From Chromatiales bacterium (ex Bugula neritina AB1) (GTDB lineage: Bacteria; Pseudomonadota; Gammaproteobacteria; Granulosicoccales; Granulosicoccaceae), in assembly GCA_001730015.1 (NCBI GenBank), contig MDLA01000103.1, forward strand, positions 62,001-126,000: a DNA stretch of 64,000 nt. The letters are read 5' to 3'. Both the position numbers and the translations under genes were made by a program. Under the pieces are notes generated by a model that was not told the origin of the DNA, made no database searches, and worked only from the letters and a program-made list of their open reading frames with translations. Every line of letters begins with the position of its first letter. Positions within the stretch are counted from its first letter, which is position 1. Shown here piece by piece: positions 10,426 to 19,348 of this stretch.

Positions 10426-11055
10426 ATGGCAACAGATCGTGTTGCTTCTGGTGGGGGCAATGTCCCTGTTGGAGTCGATAAAAAAAGGCGTCGTCTGCTT
10501 ACTACAGGAGTAGGGGTGGTCGGTGCTGTGGGTGCGGGCGCGATGTTGGTGCCGCTGGTATCTTCGATGTCACCGAGTGCACGGGCGCGGGCCGCTGGTG
10601 CACCCGTTGAAATTGACATCAGTAAGTTAGAGGATGGTCAGCGTGTAATCGTTGAATGGCGAGGAAAACCTGTATGGGTGTTAAAACGCACGCCAAAGCT
10701 ATTGGAAGGCCTTGAAACCGTTTTAGATAACCTGCGCGATATTGAATCCGATGCCTCCAATCAGCCTGAATACGCTAAAAACAGCTACCGCTCTATAAAA
10801 CCCGAAATTCTGGTGATGGTGGGAATCTGTACCCATCTGGGCTGCTCGCCTACCTATCGACCGGAAGTAGCCCCTGCGGATCTGGGGCCGGATTGGCAGG
10901 GTGGATTCTTTTGTCCTTGTCACGGCTCGCGGTTTGACATTGCAGGTCGGGTATATAAGGGGGTGCCGGCGCCCACCAACCTCGATGTTCCACCACATTA
11001 CTATCTGAGCGATACCCGGATACTGATTGGAGCTGACGACGGAGGAAATGCCTGA
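10426..11055 (+). CDS. petA: Rieske iron-sulfur subunit of cytochrome bc1
   Basis: 2Fe-2S subunit that takes electrons from ubiquinol and passes them to cytochrome c1. The 209-residue product has a twin-arginine-type N-terminus (KKRRRLLTTG), a membrane segment at about residues 27-46, and the cluster ligands CTHLGC (135-140) and CPCHGS (163-168). The ATG at 10426 is chosen because GGAG lies six bases upstream and because it places the Tat signal at the N-terminus. Its stop overlaps the petB start region, so petABC is tightly coupled. Electrons go to periplasmic cytochromes. Confidence 0.96.
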   Translation: MATDRVASGGGNVPVGVDKKRRRLLTTGVGVVGAVGAGAMLVPLVSSMSPSARARAAGAPVEIDISKLEDGQRVIVEWRGKPVWVLKRTPKLLEGLETVLDNLRDIESDASNQPEYAKNSYRSIKPEILVMVGICTHLGCSPTYRPEVAPADLGPDWQGGFFCPCHGSRFDIAGRVYKGVPAPTNLDVPPHYYLSDTRILIGADDGGNA

Positions 11056-12275
11056 TGAGTAAAGCAAGCGATATGATGTCCTGGATCGATGAGCGGATCC
11101 CGCTTACTGCAACCTGGGATAAGCACGTCGGCAAGTATTATGCGCCGAAGAATTTTAACTTCTGGTACTACTTCGGGTCGCTGGCATTGCTGGTATTAGT
11201 GCTGCAGATAGTTACCGGTATTTTTCTTACCATGAACTACAAAGCCGATGGCGAGCTGGCATTCAAATCCGTTGAATACATCATGCGTGATGTCAACTGG
11301 GGGTGGTTGATACGCTACATGCATTCGACCGGTGCATCGCTGTTTTTTGTGGTTGTTTATCTCCACATGATGCGCGGCATCATGTACGGTTCCTATAAAA
11401 AGCCACGTGAGCTGCTGTGGATTTTCGGCATGCTCATTTACCTTGTGCTGATGGCTGAAGCGTTTATGGGTTATCTGCTGCCCTGGGGGCAGATGTCCTT
11501 CTGGGGTGCGCAGGTTATTATTTCTTTGTTTGGCGCAATTCCGTTGGTCGGAGACTCTATCACTCTGTGGCTTCGTGGTGATTACGTAGTTGCTGATGCG
11601 ACCCTGAACCGTTTTTTTGCACTGCATGTTATTGCCATGCCGCTGGTTCTGATTGGTCTGGTGTTCGCGCATATTGTGGCATTGCATGAAGTGGGTTCAA
11701 ATAACCCGGACGGTGTTGATATCAAGAAAGTCAAAGGGCCGGATGGAAACCCGCTCGATGGCATTCCGTTTCACCCATACTATTCGGTGAAAGACCTGGT
11801 TGGCGTTGTAGTGTTTTTTATTGTGTTCTTCGCGATCGTTTTTTTCGCGCCGGAGATGGGGGGGTATTTTCTGGAACACGCTAACTATATTCCAGCTGAT
11901 CCGCTGAAAACTCCCGAGCATATAGCGCCGGTCTGGTATTTCACGCCGTTCTACGCAATCCTTCGCGCTATGCCGGACAAGCTCGCTGGTGTAATTGCCA
12001 TGTTTTCAGCAATAGCAGTGTTGTTTGTGCTGCCCTGGCTGGATCGAAATCCGGTGAAATCCATACGCTATCGTTCATCTGCATACAAAGCGATTCTAAT
12101 TGCCTTTGTTATTGCGTTTATAGTTCTAGGGTATTATGGAATGCAACCGGTTACTCCCGCAGGAACCTGGATTTCACGGCTTTGCTCATTAGTTTATTTT
12201 GGTTTTTTTGTCGCACTGTTTTTCATTAGTAAAAATGAAAAAACCAAGCCGGTACCAGAGAGGGTGAATTACTAA
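11055..12275 (+). CDS. petB: Cytochrome b subunit of the bc1 complex
   Basis: Membrane core of ubiquinol-cytochrome c reductase, with two b hemes and the Qo and Qi sites. The 406-residue product is a run of hydrophobic helices. Heme-ligating histidines appear in RYMHSTGASLFFVVVYLHMM and in FALHVIAMPLVLIGLVFAHI. The Qo-site PEW motif is replaced by a PVWYF-type sequence (HIAPVWYFTPFYAIL), a variant I have not tried to interpret. GYLLPWGQMSFWGAQVI is also present. The length is that of a full fused cytochrome b. It touches petA and petC at single-base overlaps. Confidence 0.96.
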   Translation: MSKASDMMSWIDERIPLTATWDKHVGKYYAPKNFNFWYYFGSLALLVLVLQIVTGIFLTMNYKADGELAFKSVEYIMRDVNWGWLIRYMHSTGASLFFVVVYLHMMRGIMYGSYKKPRELLWIFGMLIYLVLMAEAFMGYLLPWGQMSFWGAQVIISLFGAIPLVGDSITLWLRGDYVVADATLNRFFALHVIAMPLVLIGLVFAHIVALHEVGSNNPDGVDIKKVKGPDGNPLDGIPFHPYYSVKDLVGVVVFFIVFFAIVFFAPEMGGYFLEHANYIPADPLKTPEHIAPVWYFTPFYAILRAMPDKLAGVIAMFSAIAVLFVLPWLDRNPVKSIRYRSSAYKAILIAFVIAFIVLGYYGMQPVTPAGTWISRLCSLVYFGFFVALFFISKNEKTKPVPERVNY

Positions 12276-13051
12276 TGAATATGCTACCGTCTAAAAAATC
12301 ACTTCGACTGGTATTGTCCGTTGCTGTATTGGTTGCATCCCCAGGGATAGCCACTGCTGCCGGGGGTGGAGCTGCTCTGGAGCATTTCACTCCTGAACGC
12401 AGCGACAGGGCGTTGCAGCGTGGTGCTAAAACGTTCATGAATTACTGTTTGAGTTGCCACACGGCTGATTATCATCGTTACTCACATATGGCGAGAGATA
12501 TAGGTCTAAGTAACGAGGCTGTGAGTGAGAATTTAATCTTCACCACAGATAAAAAAGGTGAGCGGACCAAAATCGGTGCTCTAATGGGCAATAATATGTC
12601 TACCGATTATGGCAAGCAGGCGTTTGGAGCGGTGCCACCAAATCTTACGCTCATTGCCCGATCGCGCGGTGTGGACTGGCTCTACACCTACATGAAATCG
12701 TTTTATCTTGACGAATCAAGGCCTTTTGGTGCCAATAATACAGTCTTCCCTCAGGTCGGGATGCCTCACGTGCTGGCAGGCTTGCAAGGGTGGCAAAAGC
12801 CGGTTTATGAATCCGATGGCCATGGCCACGAGGTATTAAGCGGATTCCAGCAGATTACTGCGGGTAAACTGTCGGCGCAAGAATACGACTCTCTGGTCAC
12901 TGATCTGGTAAGCTTCCTTGATTACCTGGGCGATCCGAACCGGGAGGCAAGGCATTCCCTTGGAATCAAGGTAATGCTCTTCCTGCTGGTTTTCCTTGTA
13001 TTGGCAGTACTTCTGAAGAAAGAGTACTGGAAAGACGTTCCGCACTCGTAA
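12275..13051 (+). CDS. petC: Cytochrome c1 subunit of the bc1 complex
   Basis: Periplasmic heme subunit that passes electrons from the Rieske protein to soluble cytochrome c. The 258-residue product has a signal peptide (cleavage likely near GIATAAGG), one c-type heme motif CLSCH at residues 58-62, GAVPPNLTLIARSRG, and a C-terminal membrane anchor (VMLFLLVFLVLAVLLKKEYW). The axial methionine probably lies in FPQVGMPHVL. It is the last gene of petABC, and a hairpin follows the stop codon. Confidence 0.95.
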   Translation: MNMLPSKKSLRLVLSVAVLVASPGIATAAGGGAALEHFTPERSDRALQRGAKTFMNYCLSCHTADYHRYSHMARDIGLSNEAVSENLIFTTDKKGERTKIGALMGNNMSTDYGKQAFGAVPPNLTLIARSRGVDWLYTYMKSFYLDESRPFGANNTVFPQVGMPHVLAGLQGWQKPVYESDGHGHEVLSGFQQITAGKLSAQEYDSLVTDLVSFLDYLGDPNREARHSLGIKVMLFLLVFLVLAVLLKKEYWKDVPHS

Positions 13052-13065
13052 TATATAGTTGCAGG

Positions 13066-13096
13066 CGCCCGGCTGAAAGCGGGCGTCTATCATTAT
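13066..13096 (+). terminator. Hairpin after petC, possible terminator
   Basis: CGCCCG (13066-13071) pairs with CGGGCG (13080-13085) around an eight-base loop and is followed by TCTATCATTATC. The T-rich tract is interrupted, so termination may be only partial, and sspAB could be reached by readthrough. Confidence 0.4.
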
Positions 13097-13141
13097 CAAC
13101 TCGTCTTTCGCCATCAGGTTAACATGAATTTTGGAGATATT

Positions 13142-13765
13142 GTGACAGCGCCAGTGACACGTCGTTCGGTGATGACTTTGTATTCGGATCCGAGCTCAAT
13201 CTTCAGTCATCGTGTTCGTATCGTCCTTTTTGAAAAAGACATCAGCGTAGAAATAGAAGATGTTGATCCGGATAACAAGCCTGCGGATCTATTGCATCTT
13301 AATCCGTACAATACAGTGCCAACTCTGGTAGATCGGGATCTGGTGCTTTACGATTCCCGTGTAGTCTCCGAGTATCTGGATGAGCGTTTTCCACATCCGC
13401 CACTGATGCCTGTAGATCCTGTCTCACGAGCCCGCTCACGTCTGGCTCTCTACCGTATAGAGAAAGACTGGTACGATCTTCTGCCAGTGATTGAAGGGGC
13501 AGATGCAGAGCAGGCTGATAAGGCTCGTCAAGCCCTGCTTGACTCTCTCGTTGAGTCGGCAGAAGTTTTTGCCTTGAAGGAGTTTTTCCTGAGTGATGAG
13601 TATTCTCTTGTGGACGCTACAGTAGCGCCAATGTTGTGGAGATTGGCTCATTACGGCGTAGAATTGCCAGCGAGTGCCTCGGCTGTCACGAAATATGCAA
13701 AGCGAATGTTTGATCGTGAAGGTTTTCAAATGAGTCTCACTGAAAGTGAGCGAGAGATGCGTTAG
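13142..13765 (+). CDS. sspA: SspA, stringent starvation protein A
   Basis: GST-fold protein that binds RNA polymerase and acts in stationary-phase and acid-stress transcription. The N-terminal thioredoxin-like half has RRSVMTLYSDPSSIFSHRVR and LNPYNTVPTLVDRDLVLYDS. The C-terminal helical half has FFLSDEYSLVDATVAPMLWRL. The GTG at 13142 is preferred to the upstream ATG at 13124: GGAG sits five bases before it, and the residues before RSVMTL then match the E. coli length. petABC-sspA-sspB is the usual gammaproteobacterial order. Confidence 0.94.
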   Translation: MTAPVTRRSVMTLYSDPSSIFSHRVRIVLFEKDISVEIEDVDPDNKPADLLHLNPYNTVPTLVDRDLVLYDSRVVSEYLDERFPHPPLMPVDPVSRARSRLALYRIEKDWYDLLPVIEGADAEQADKARQALLDSLVESAEVFALKEFFLSDEYSLVDATVAPMLWRLAHYGVELPASASAVTKYAKRMFDREGFQMSLTESEREMR

Positions 13766-13771
13766 CAAACT

Positions 13772-14305
13772 GTGACAACAGACAACGATACAACTGGTAG
13801 TGACAAGCCCGGTATGACAAGCAGTCAGCCGTATCTGATTCGCGCAATCTACGAATGGATTGTCGACAACAACCTGACGCCGTATCTTATGGTTGACGCC
13901 ACTAGAAAGGGCACGATTGTGCCGGAGGATTATCTTGATGAGAAAGGGATGATCATCCTGAATATCAGTCCGAGTGCAACCAGTGAGTTGTTGATGAGCA
14001 ATGAAGAGATAACATTCAATGCTCGCTTCAGTGGCCAGGCAATCTGTATTGTTGTCCCCACCTATAGTGTAAAAGCGATTTATGCGCGTGAAAACGGGCA
14101 GGGGATGATGTTTGACGGAGAAGCGGCGGATGAAGAAGCATCGCAGGCAGAGCGCAATGCCAGTAAAGACAAGAAGCGAGCAACTCTGGAATCCGTTAGT
14201 TCTGACGGAGGAGTAGCTCCGGCCAAGCCTGATGAAGCACCATCCGAGAAAAAGACTGGTGCCGGTGGACGTAAAAAGGGTCCAAATCTCAAGGTTGTTA
14301 AGTAG
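13772..14305 (+). CDS. sspB: SspB, ClpXP specificity adaptor
   Basis: Adaptor that tethers ssrA-tagged and other substrates to ClpXP. The 177-residue frame starts at GTG and has the substrate-binding domain: QPYLIRAIYEWIVDNNLTPYLMVDA, DEKGMIILNISPSATSELLM and FNARFSGQAICIVVPTYSVKAIYARENGQGM. A long polar, low-complexity linker rich in Glu, Ala and Lys follows, ending GRKKGPNLKVVK, which matches the LRVVK-type ClpX-docking tail. An ATG at 13814 would remove 14 residues and is a possible alternative start. It lies six bases after sspA. Confidence 0.93.
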   Translation: MTTDNDTTGSDKPGMTSSQPYLIRAIYEWIVDNNLTPYLMVDATRKGTIVPEDYLDEKGMIILNISPSATSELLMSNEEITFNARFSGQAICIVVPTYSVKAIYARENGQGMMFDGEAADEEASQAERNASKDKKRATLESVSSDGGVAPAKPDEAPSEKKTGAGGRKKGPNLKVVK

Positions 14306-14404
14306 CGGTCCTGCTGCGCTGCCGTGTTCTGCCTCTATTCTATTATGGTCTTAGTTTGGGTTTAGTTCGCCCCGGTGATTAATGGAGGAGCCCTTGTGTT
14401 GTGC

Positions 14405-14767
14405 TTACAGGCTTGCGTCAAAAGCGTTTTTAATCCAAAGCGGTGCAGAGTTATTTTTTTGGCCGGTTACAGCAAAAACATCAAATCTGCAGGGTTCGTT
14501 GTTTTTCCTTTTCTGTTGTAAATAGTGCAGGGCCGTCAGGGTGATCTTTCGTTGCTTGGCTGGCGTGATGCTGAGCGCTGCACCGCCAAATGACGCATTG
14601 CGTCGATATCTCACCTCTACAAAGACGATTGTTTCACCATCCTTCATGATTAAGTCAATTTCGCCGAATCGGCTATGATGGTTTGATGTCAGGAGTGTTA
14701 ATCCCTGCTCCTGTAGGTATAGGCATGCCAAGCTTTCATGAAGGCTGCCCTGATCTCTTGTTGTCAT
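14405..14767 (-). CDS. yraN: YraN family (UPF0102) putative endonuclease-like protein
   Basis: Small conserved protein of the Holliday-junction-resolvase-like fold, with function not established. The 120-residue product has the PD-(D/E)xK-like core: a Glu in LHESLACLYLQEQGL, then FGEIDLIMKDGETIVFVEVRYR, where the Asp, Glu and basic residue match the catalytic pattern, and FGGAALSITPAKQRKI. It lies 96 bases after lpoA on the minus strand, the standard lpoA-yraN pairing. Confidence 0.92.
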   Translation of the reverse strand: MTTRDQGSLHESLACLYLQEQGLTLLTSNHHSRFGEIDLIMKDGETIVFVEVRYRRNASFGGAALSITPAKQRKITLTALHYLQQKRKNNEPCRFDVFAVTGQKNNSAPLWIKNAFDASL

Positions 14768-14863
14768 ACTGCATACCTCTACTGCTTATTGCGCCGCCTT
14801 TCAAATCGGGCGGCATAGTTATTTACTGTTCCGGGTGGAGATAAAGAACCTTAGGTCATTAAC

Positions 14864-16777
14864 TTATAGCTCTGTATTTACCGGTGGTAAAACGGCAGGC
14901 AAAGGTAATGGGTCGGATATTTTTTCGGGAACTCCTTCCAGAAATTCAGCCCATTCCAGTCTTCTGCGGATGCGATTGCCTTCTTCAAGTGTTAAAGCGC
15001 CGGTTTTTCCTGATACGGAAAATGACGGATCGATGCGCATGGTGTCGAGTCGTGTGTGTAGTAAGTAAGCATCAATGCCGAGTGCAGTGAGCCGCGCTAT
15101 CGCGTCTGAGGTATTCTGCTCTACCTGACTTATTCCGCTGTACAGGGGGGAGTTGATTCTGGCATCGGTCAGTAGCCATGGTATTTCATTAAACCGGATT
15201 CCGGTCAGGTCACCGTCAGCGCGCTTATCCGGCTCGCCGCTGAAGATTCGGGAGGTACTCAATACCGGTAATTTACTGGCATGATGAAACTGCAGTTGCG
15301 GTCGAAGCAAGCGTGCCTGATCAGCGTTTACCGCCATGAAAATAGCGTCTATATCGCTGCGGATGGCTGGTTCGAATTTCAGTTTGGTGCCAAGTAACTG
15401 TTCCAGTCGCCTTTTGCGGGTGTTGCTTGAGTCTATCGCCAGCAAGCTGGTGAGTTGAGGTGAGTAATCATAGGAGTCTTCGCTGATTACCTCGGATCCG
15501 ATGATCGTGCCACCGGCTCCGGTAAATGCCTCCGAAAAGGCATTTGCTAATCTGGTACCTAAAGTACTGTCAGCGGTAATGACGAGTGCTTTTTTGTAGT
15601 CATTGCTCAATGTGTAGTATGCCGCATCCCGGGCTTCATCCTCCGGTAACAACCCGAACTGGTACAGGTTGCTGTGGCCGGGCATGCCATCTCCGACGTA
15701 GTTAAGTGATAGCGTGGGGACAGTGATTCGATTGCTTGCAGCCAGATTGATTACAGCTGCCTTGTTGAGTGGCCCTATGATCATTGTGGCGCCTTCAGCC
15801 GCCGCTATACTGTATTGTTTCTGTGCTTCAGTGGCATCGCTTCGGGTGTCGTACAGGCGTATAGATGTTGTCGCTCCGTCTGCAAATCTGGCTGCAATAA
15901 ACCCTGTTTTGATCGCTTCGCCCAACTGGCTGAATTGGCCGGTCAGTGGAAGAAGGAGTGCGACTTCGCTGGTAGAAATGCTGTTCTCTGTAAAGGCGAG
16001 TGGTGCCAGAGGGCCGTCAATGTCGGTGGGAGTAGCTGGATGCCCGGGGTATCTGGCCTGCCAGAGTTGATAGCGCTGTGCATATATTTCCGGAGATATA
16101 ACGGCTTGAGATCGAGTGAGTAGTGTGTACTCCAGCCAGCCGCGGTAAATTGATCCGGCCGGGGTGGTGACCATTTTTTGTAAGGTCGGCTGATCCAACT
16201 GAGCCAGCATTTCATTAATTTTGGTGTGGTTTATCTCGATTGATTCAGGGGTAACCAGGTTGGTTTCGAGCAAAATGCGGGATTTTAGTGCAAGGTCGGT
16301 CTGCCCGAGTTGTTGCTGTGCGCGGGCGCGAATTTCAAGTGCACGAATTCTCAGCATTCGATCAGCAAGAGACTGTACGGCGGGAAGTGCCTGTAGTGCC
16401 TGCTCGGGTTTTTGTTGTGCCAGCGAATAGTAGGCTGCCAGAATCGTGCGTCGCAATTGCATTTTTTCCGTGGACAGCGTTTCCGGGAATGTGGCGTACA
16501 TTCTGGCGCCATCGTTGTATAATCCGCTGTCGAAATAGAGTTCTGTTGCAATCAGCTGGTATTCCTGTCGCTGTAGCGGATCGATTTCCTTACTCGCAAG
16601 CTGGGCAAAGACATGCGCGGCCTGAGCGATATCTCCTTCGGCCAGCAGACCGTTAGCGAGTTCAAGCGTGGGTATTGTGGCTGCCTCGGGAGCACGTGAA
16701 GTGGGTTTAACCGTGGTGGGGTCGCCGCAAGCCAGTAAGAAGGCTGACAGAGTTGTGACTAATAATAGCTTCGTCAT
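14864..16777 (-). CDS. lpoA: LpoA, outer-membrane lipoprotein activator of PBP1a
   Basis: Reaches through the peptidoglycan to activate penicillin-binding protein 1A. The product (637 residues) starts MTKLLLVTTLSAFLLACG, a clear lipoprotein signal with Cys at position 17. An N-terminal TPR-like helical half follows (IAQAAHVFAQLASKEID, RRTILAAYYSLAQQKPEQAL), then a periplasmic-binding-protein-like half (VALLLPLTGQFSQLGEAI, TMIIGPLNKAAV, DAIFMAVNADQARLLRPQL). The frame is open to 17011, but the lipobox fixes the start at 16777. It is divergent from rsmI, as in other gammaproteobacteria. Confidence 0.94.
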   Translation of the reverse strand: MTKLLLVTTLSAFLLACGDPTTVKPTSRAPEAATIPTLELANGLLAEGDIAQAAHVFAQLASKEIDPLQRQEYQLIATELYFDSGLYNDGARMYATFPETLSTEKMQLRRTILAAYYSLAQQKPEQALQALPAVQSLADRMLRIRALEIRARAQQQLGQTDLALKSRILLETNLVTPESIEINHTKINEMLAQLDQPTLQKMVTTPAGSIYRGWLEYTLLTRSQAVISPEIYAQRYQLWQARYPGHPATPTDIDGPLAPLAFTENSISTSEVALLLPLTGQFSQLGEAIKTGFIAARFADGATTSIRLYDTRSDATEAQKQYSIAAAEGATMIIGPLNKAAVINLAASNRITVPTLSLNYVGDGMPGHSNLYQFGLLPEDEARDAAYYTLSNDYKKALVITADSTLGTRLANAFSEAFTGAGGTIIGSEVISEDSYDYSPQLTSLLAIDSSNTRKRRLEQLLGTKLKFEPAIRSDIDAIFMAVNADQARLLRPQLQFHHASKLPVLSTSRIFSGEPDKRADGDLTGIRFNEIPWLLTDARINSPLYSGISQVEQNTSDAIARLTALGIDAYLLHTRLDTMRIDPSFSVSGKTGALTLEEGNRIRRRLEWAEFLEGVPEKISDPLPLPAVLPPVNTEL

Positions 16778-17040
16778 TGCCGACACTCCGACGTGACTTG
16801 TGAGGTGATTTGGAATGCAATTTAAAATGCGATATTGAATCTGTTTAACGCTATAAATTGGTTGGAGCATAACCGCGTGATTGAGGTCTGGCACTCTGGC
16901 AACTCCTGCTGGGTTTGTCGCGTATTCTTCGATACTGTGCGAGCGGTTTAGTAAATACAGATGGTAGCGCCATGGTTGCCAAATGGTGCTATTGGCAGTG
17001 AAACCGATCAAGCGCTGTATTTTTGAAGGGTAATTGTACT

Positions 17041-17904
17041 ATGTCCGTAGAAAAGAGCGCCCCAAAAAACGGTGTCTTTTATGTTATTGCAACACCAATA
17101 GGTAATCTGGCAGATATCTCGGCGCGCGCTAAAGATGTGATGGCGTCGGTTAGTTGTCTCTATGCCGAGGATACCCGGCATACCGGAGCGCTGTGCCGCA
17201 GGTTGGGTTTACATGCCAGGCTGGTTTCTCTGCACGAACATAATGAGCGAGATCGCATCGCCGAAGTTATCGCAAGGTTGCAATCCGGCGAGTCAGTCGG
17301 GTTGGTGTCGGATGCAGGTACACCCTTGATCAGTGATCCCGGCTATCGGATCGTTGCCGCCTGTCATGAGCGGAATTTGCCTGTCAGCCCAATTCCAGGG
17401 GCTTCCTCACTACTGGCCGCGTTATCTGTCTGCGGTTTGCCAACGGATGAGTTTACTTTCTGTGGATTTTTGCCGCACAAGAGGAGTGCACGCTGTAAAG
17501 TGCTGGCCGAGCTGGAAAACCGGCAAACGACAACTGTGTTTTTTGAGTCCCGGCATCGAATTGTGGAGTCGTTGGCTGATGTTGAAAATATTCTTGGTGG
17601 CGGTCGACGGATCTGCGTTGCGCGTGAGTTAACCAAAACATTCGAAACCATTTTGTCAGGTGGTGTGAGTGTGGTGCTGGAGCAGATACAGGCAAATAGC
17701 GATTGGCAGAAAGGTGAGTTTGTTCTGGTTGTCGGGGGAGGTGAAGAGTTAGTGACCAGCTTTTCGCCAGAAGTCCGTAGTCTGCTGCTGGATGTGGCCG
17801 CAGAAGTTGCGCCAAGACGGGCCAGCAGTATTGTCTCCAGTCACACAGGTGTTGATAAGAAAATTCTTTACGAATTTCTGGTGGCTCAAAAAAATAGCAT
17901 CTGA
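17041..17904 (+). CDS. rsmI: RsmI, 16S rRNA 2'-O-ribose C1402 methyltransferase
   Basis: SAM-dependent methyltransferase acting in the ribosome decoding centre. The tetrapyrrole-methylase fold is clear: FYVIATPIGNLADISARA, YAEDTRHTGALCRRLG, GLVSDAGTPLISDPGYRIV, PIPGASSLLAALSVCGLPTDEF and FFESRHRIVESL. The ATG at 17041 is chosen, with GAAGGG ten bases upstream; a TTG at 17023 would add six residues. It is divergent from lpoA, and the RNase P RNA gene lies convergently just beyond its 3' end. Confidence 0.95.
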   Translation: MSVEKSAPKNGVFYVIATPIGNLADISARAKDVMASVSCLYAEDTRHTGALCRRLGLHARLVSLHEHNERDRIAEVIARLQSGESVGLVSDAGTPLISDPGYRIVAACHERNLPVSPIPGASSLLAALSVCGLPTDEFTFCGFLPHKRSARCKVLAELENRQTTTVFFESRHRIVESLADVENILGGGRRICVARELTKTFETILSGGVSVVLEQIQANSDWQKGEFVLVVGGGEELVTSFSPEVRSLLLDVAAEVAPRRASSIVSSHTGVDKKILYEFLVAQKNSI

Positions 17905-17940
17905 ATTCAGATGATTGAGGCGAGCGTGTGCGATAGAGGT

Positions 17941-18285
<345 letters not shown>

Positions 18286-18292
18286 GGGCAGC

Positions 18293-18298
18293 ATCCTA
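18293..18298 (-). promoter_or_regulatory. Putative -10 element of rnpB
   Basis: TAGGAT on the minus strand lies seven bases before the first base of the P1 helix, the correct distance for a sigma-70 start site. The -35 region is poor (TCGCGT at 17 bases; TTTACC is nearer). Confidence 0.35.
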
Positions 18299-18781
18299 TC
18301 CTGAAACTTTGGTAAACGCGAGAAAAGAAACGTGGCGACCTTTCCTGCATTTTATTTCAGCCAGGAATTTTTTCTGAAGATGACAGTGGAATAAGAAAAA
18401 AGATGCTTCGCTATTAACTTTTAGTGACATCCGGATGCTTGTGATAGTTGTGGGCTGAACGGATGTGGTACCACTATATGGATGAATCGGGAATACTGCT
18501 ACGGCTATATGTGGTGTTTATGGGGATGAACGGGGCGTTTGACTATGGTGCCTGGCACCTGATTTTGTTGGTATTTAGCAACACTCATGGCTTGATTTAC
18601 GGTCGATAAGTTGATTATTCCCGGTTTGTTGTTAAAAAAATACATTTAATAATGTGATTTCTATATTCATGAGATAACCTAATGATTTAAATAAGATAGT
18701 GGTCAGAGATAACACAGGTGCGAGCAGCGCTAAGTCATTGTGAGTATAGAAATTTTATCGATATAAACTGCCCACGGTAAC
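18299..18781. other. AT-rich intergenic stretch between rnpB and mraZ
   Basis: About 480 bases without a recognised gene. A 43-codon frame at 18478-18609 (starts MDESGILLRL, ends THGLIYGR) has two hydrophobic patches but no visible ribosome site; I do not call it. A 10-base palindrome, GTGGTACCAC, lies at 18465-18474. The segment from about 18610 to 18770 is strikingly A+T-rich compared with its neighbours, as often seen in regions bound by nucleoid proteins. Confidence 0.5.
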
Positions 18782-18809
18782 TTGTAAGTCGTTAATCCTG
18801 TGGTAGAGT
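18782..18809 (+). promoter_or_regulatory. Putative sigma-70 promoter of the dcw cluster
   Basis: TTGTAA (18782-18787), a 16-base spacer, then TAGAGT (18804-18809). This would start transcription near 18816, just before the MraZ boxes and about 70 bases before mraZ. The match is moderate; its position relative to the boxes is the stronger argument. Confidence 0.45.
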
Positions 18810-18830
18810 TGCACGTGTCCGGTCGGTCAT

Positions 18831-18860
18831 GTGGAGTGTTGTGGGTCGATGTGGGGTAAG
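18831..18860 (+). promoter_or_regulatory. MraZ operator: three direct repeats at exact 10-bp spacing
   Basis: GTGGAG at 18831, GTGGGT at 18841 and GTGGGG at 18851 form three in-phase direct repeats, each starting ten bases after the last. MraZ rings are known to bind TGGG-type direct repeats separated by five bases in front of mraZ. The position, 27 bases before the mraZ start, indicates autorepression of the dcw cluster. Confidence 0.82.
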
Positions 18861-18886
18861 ATCAATCTCACTGGCTTTAATCAATC

Positions 18887-19348
18887 ATGTTTCTTGGCAA
18901 AACAACTTTAACGCTTGACTCTAAGGGACGGATTGCAATTCCGGCCCGATATAGAGAACAGCTGTTGGATTTGTGCGACGGAAAACTGGTGATTTCCTAC
19001 AACCCGCATGACAACTGCCTGCCGATTTTCCCGTTTGGAGAATGGCAGGAATGTGAACGCAAAATGGAAGCAGTCGAAGATGAGTCTGCTGATTTTCGTC
19101 GTTTTCAAAGGCTGATTTATTCATACACAAATGATGTTGATATGGATAGCAGTGGTCGGGTACTTATTCCTCAAGCCTCCAGAGAAGAGGTCGGGCTCAC
19201 TAAAAATGCTGTGCTTATAGGGCATGGGAAGAAGTTTGAACTCTGGGGAGAGGACAACTGGTTACGTTCCAGCAAAGAAGACAAGGAAAAGCTTGTCGAA
19301 AGTCTTAAATCTCGTACGGAGCGTTTGCATATCGGTTTCAGGCTTTGA
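18887..19348 (+). CDS. mraZ: MraZ, transcriptional regulator of the division and cell-wall cluster
   Basis: Ring-forming DNA-binding protein with two AbrB-like SpoVT folds that controls the dcw operon. The 153-residue product starts MFLGKTTLTLDSKGRIAIPARYR, and the second half repeats the DSSGRVLIPQASREEVGLT pattern; both contain the DxxGR DNA-contact element. Length is normal. No good Shine-Dalgarno precedes the ATG. It overlaps rsmH by four bases. The operator repeats directly upstream are its probable target. Confidence 0.96.
   Translation: MFLGKTTLTLDSKGRIAIPARYREQLLDLCDGKLVISYNPHDNCLPIFPFGEWQECERKMEAVEDESADFRRFQRLIYSYTNDVDMDSSGRVLIPQASREEVGLTKNAVLIGHGKKFELWGEDNWLRSSKEDKEKLVESLKSRTERLHIGFRL

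Noticed and set aside
16778-17011. Upstream extension of LpoA to 17011
   Set aside because: It would place 78 residues before a clear lipoprotein signal peptide.
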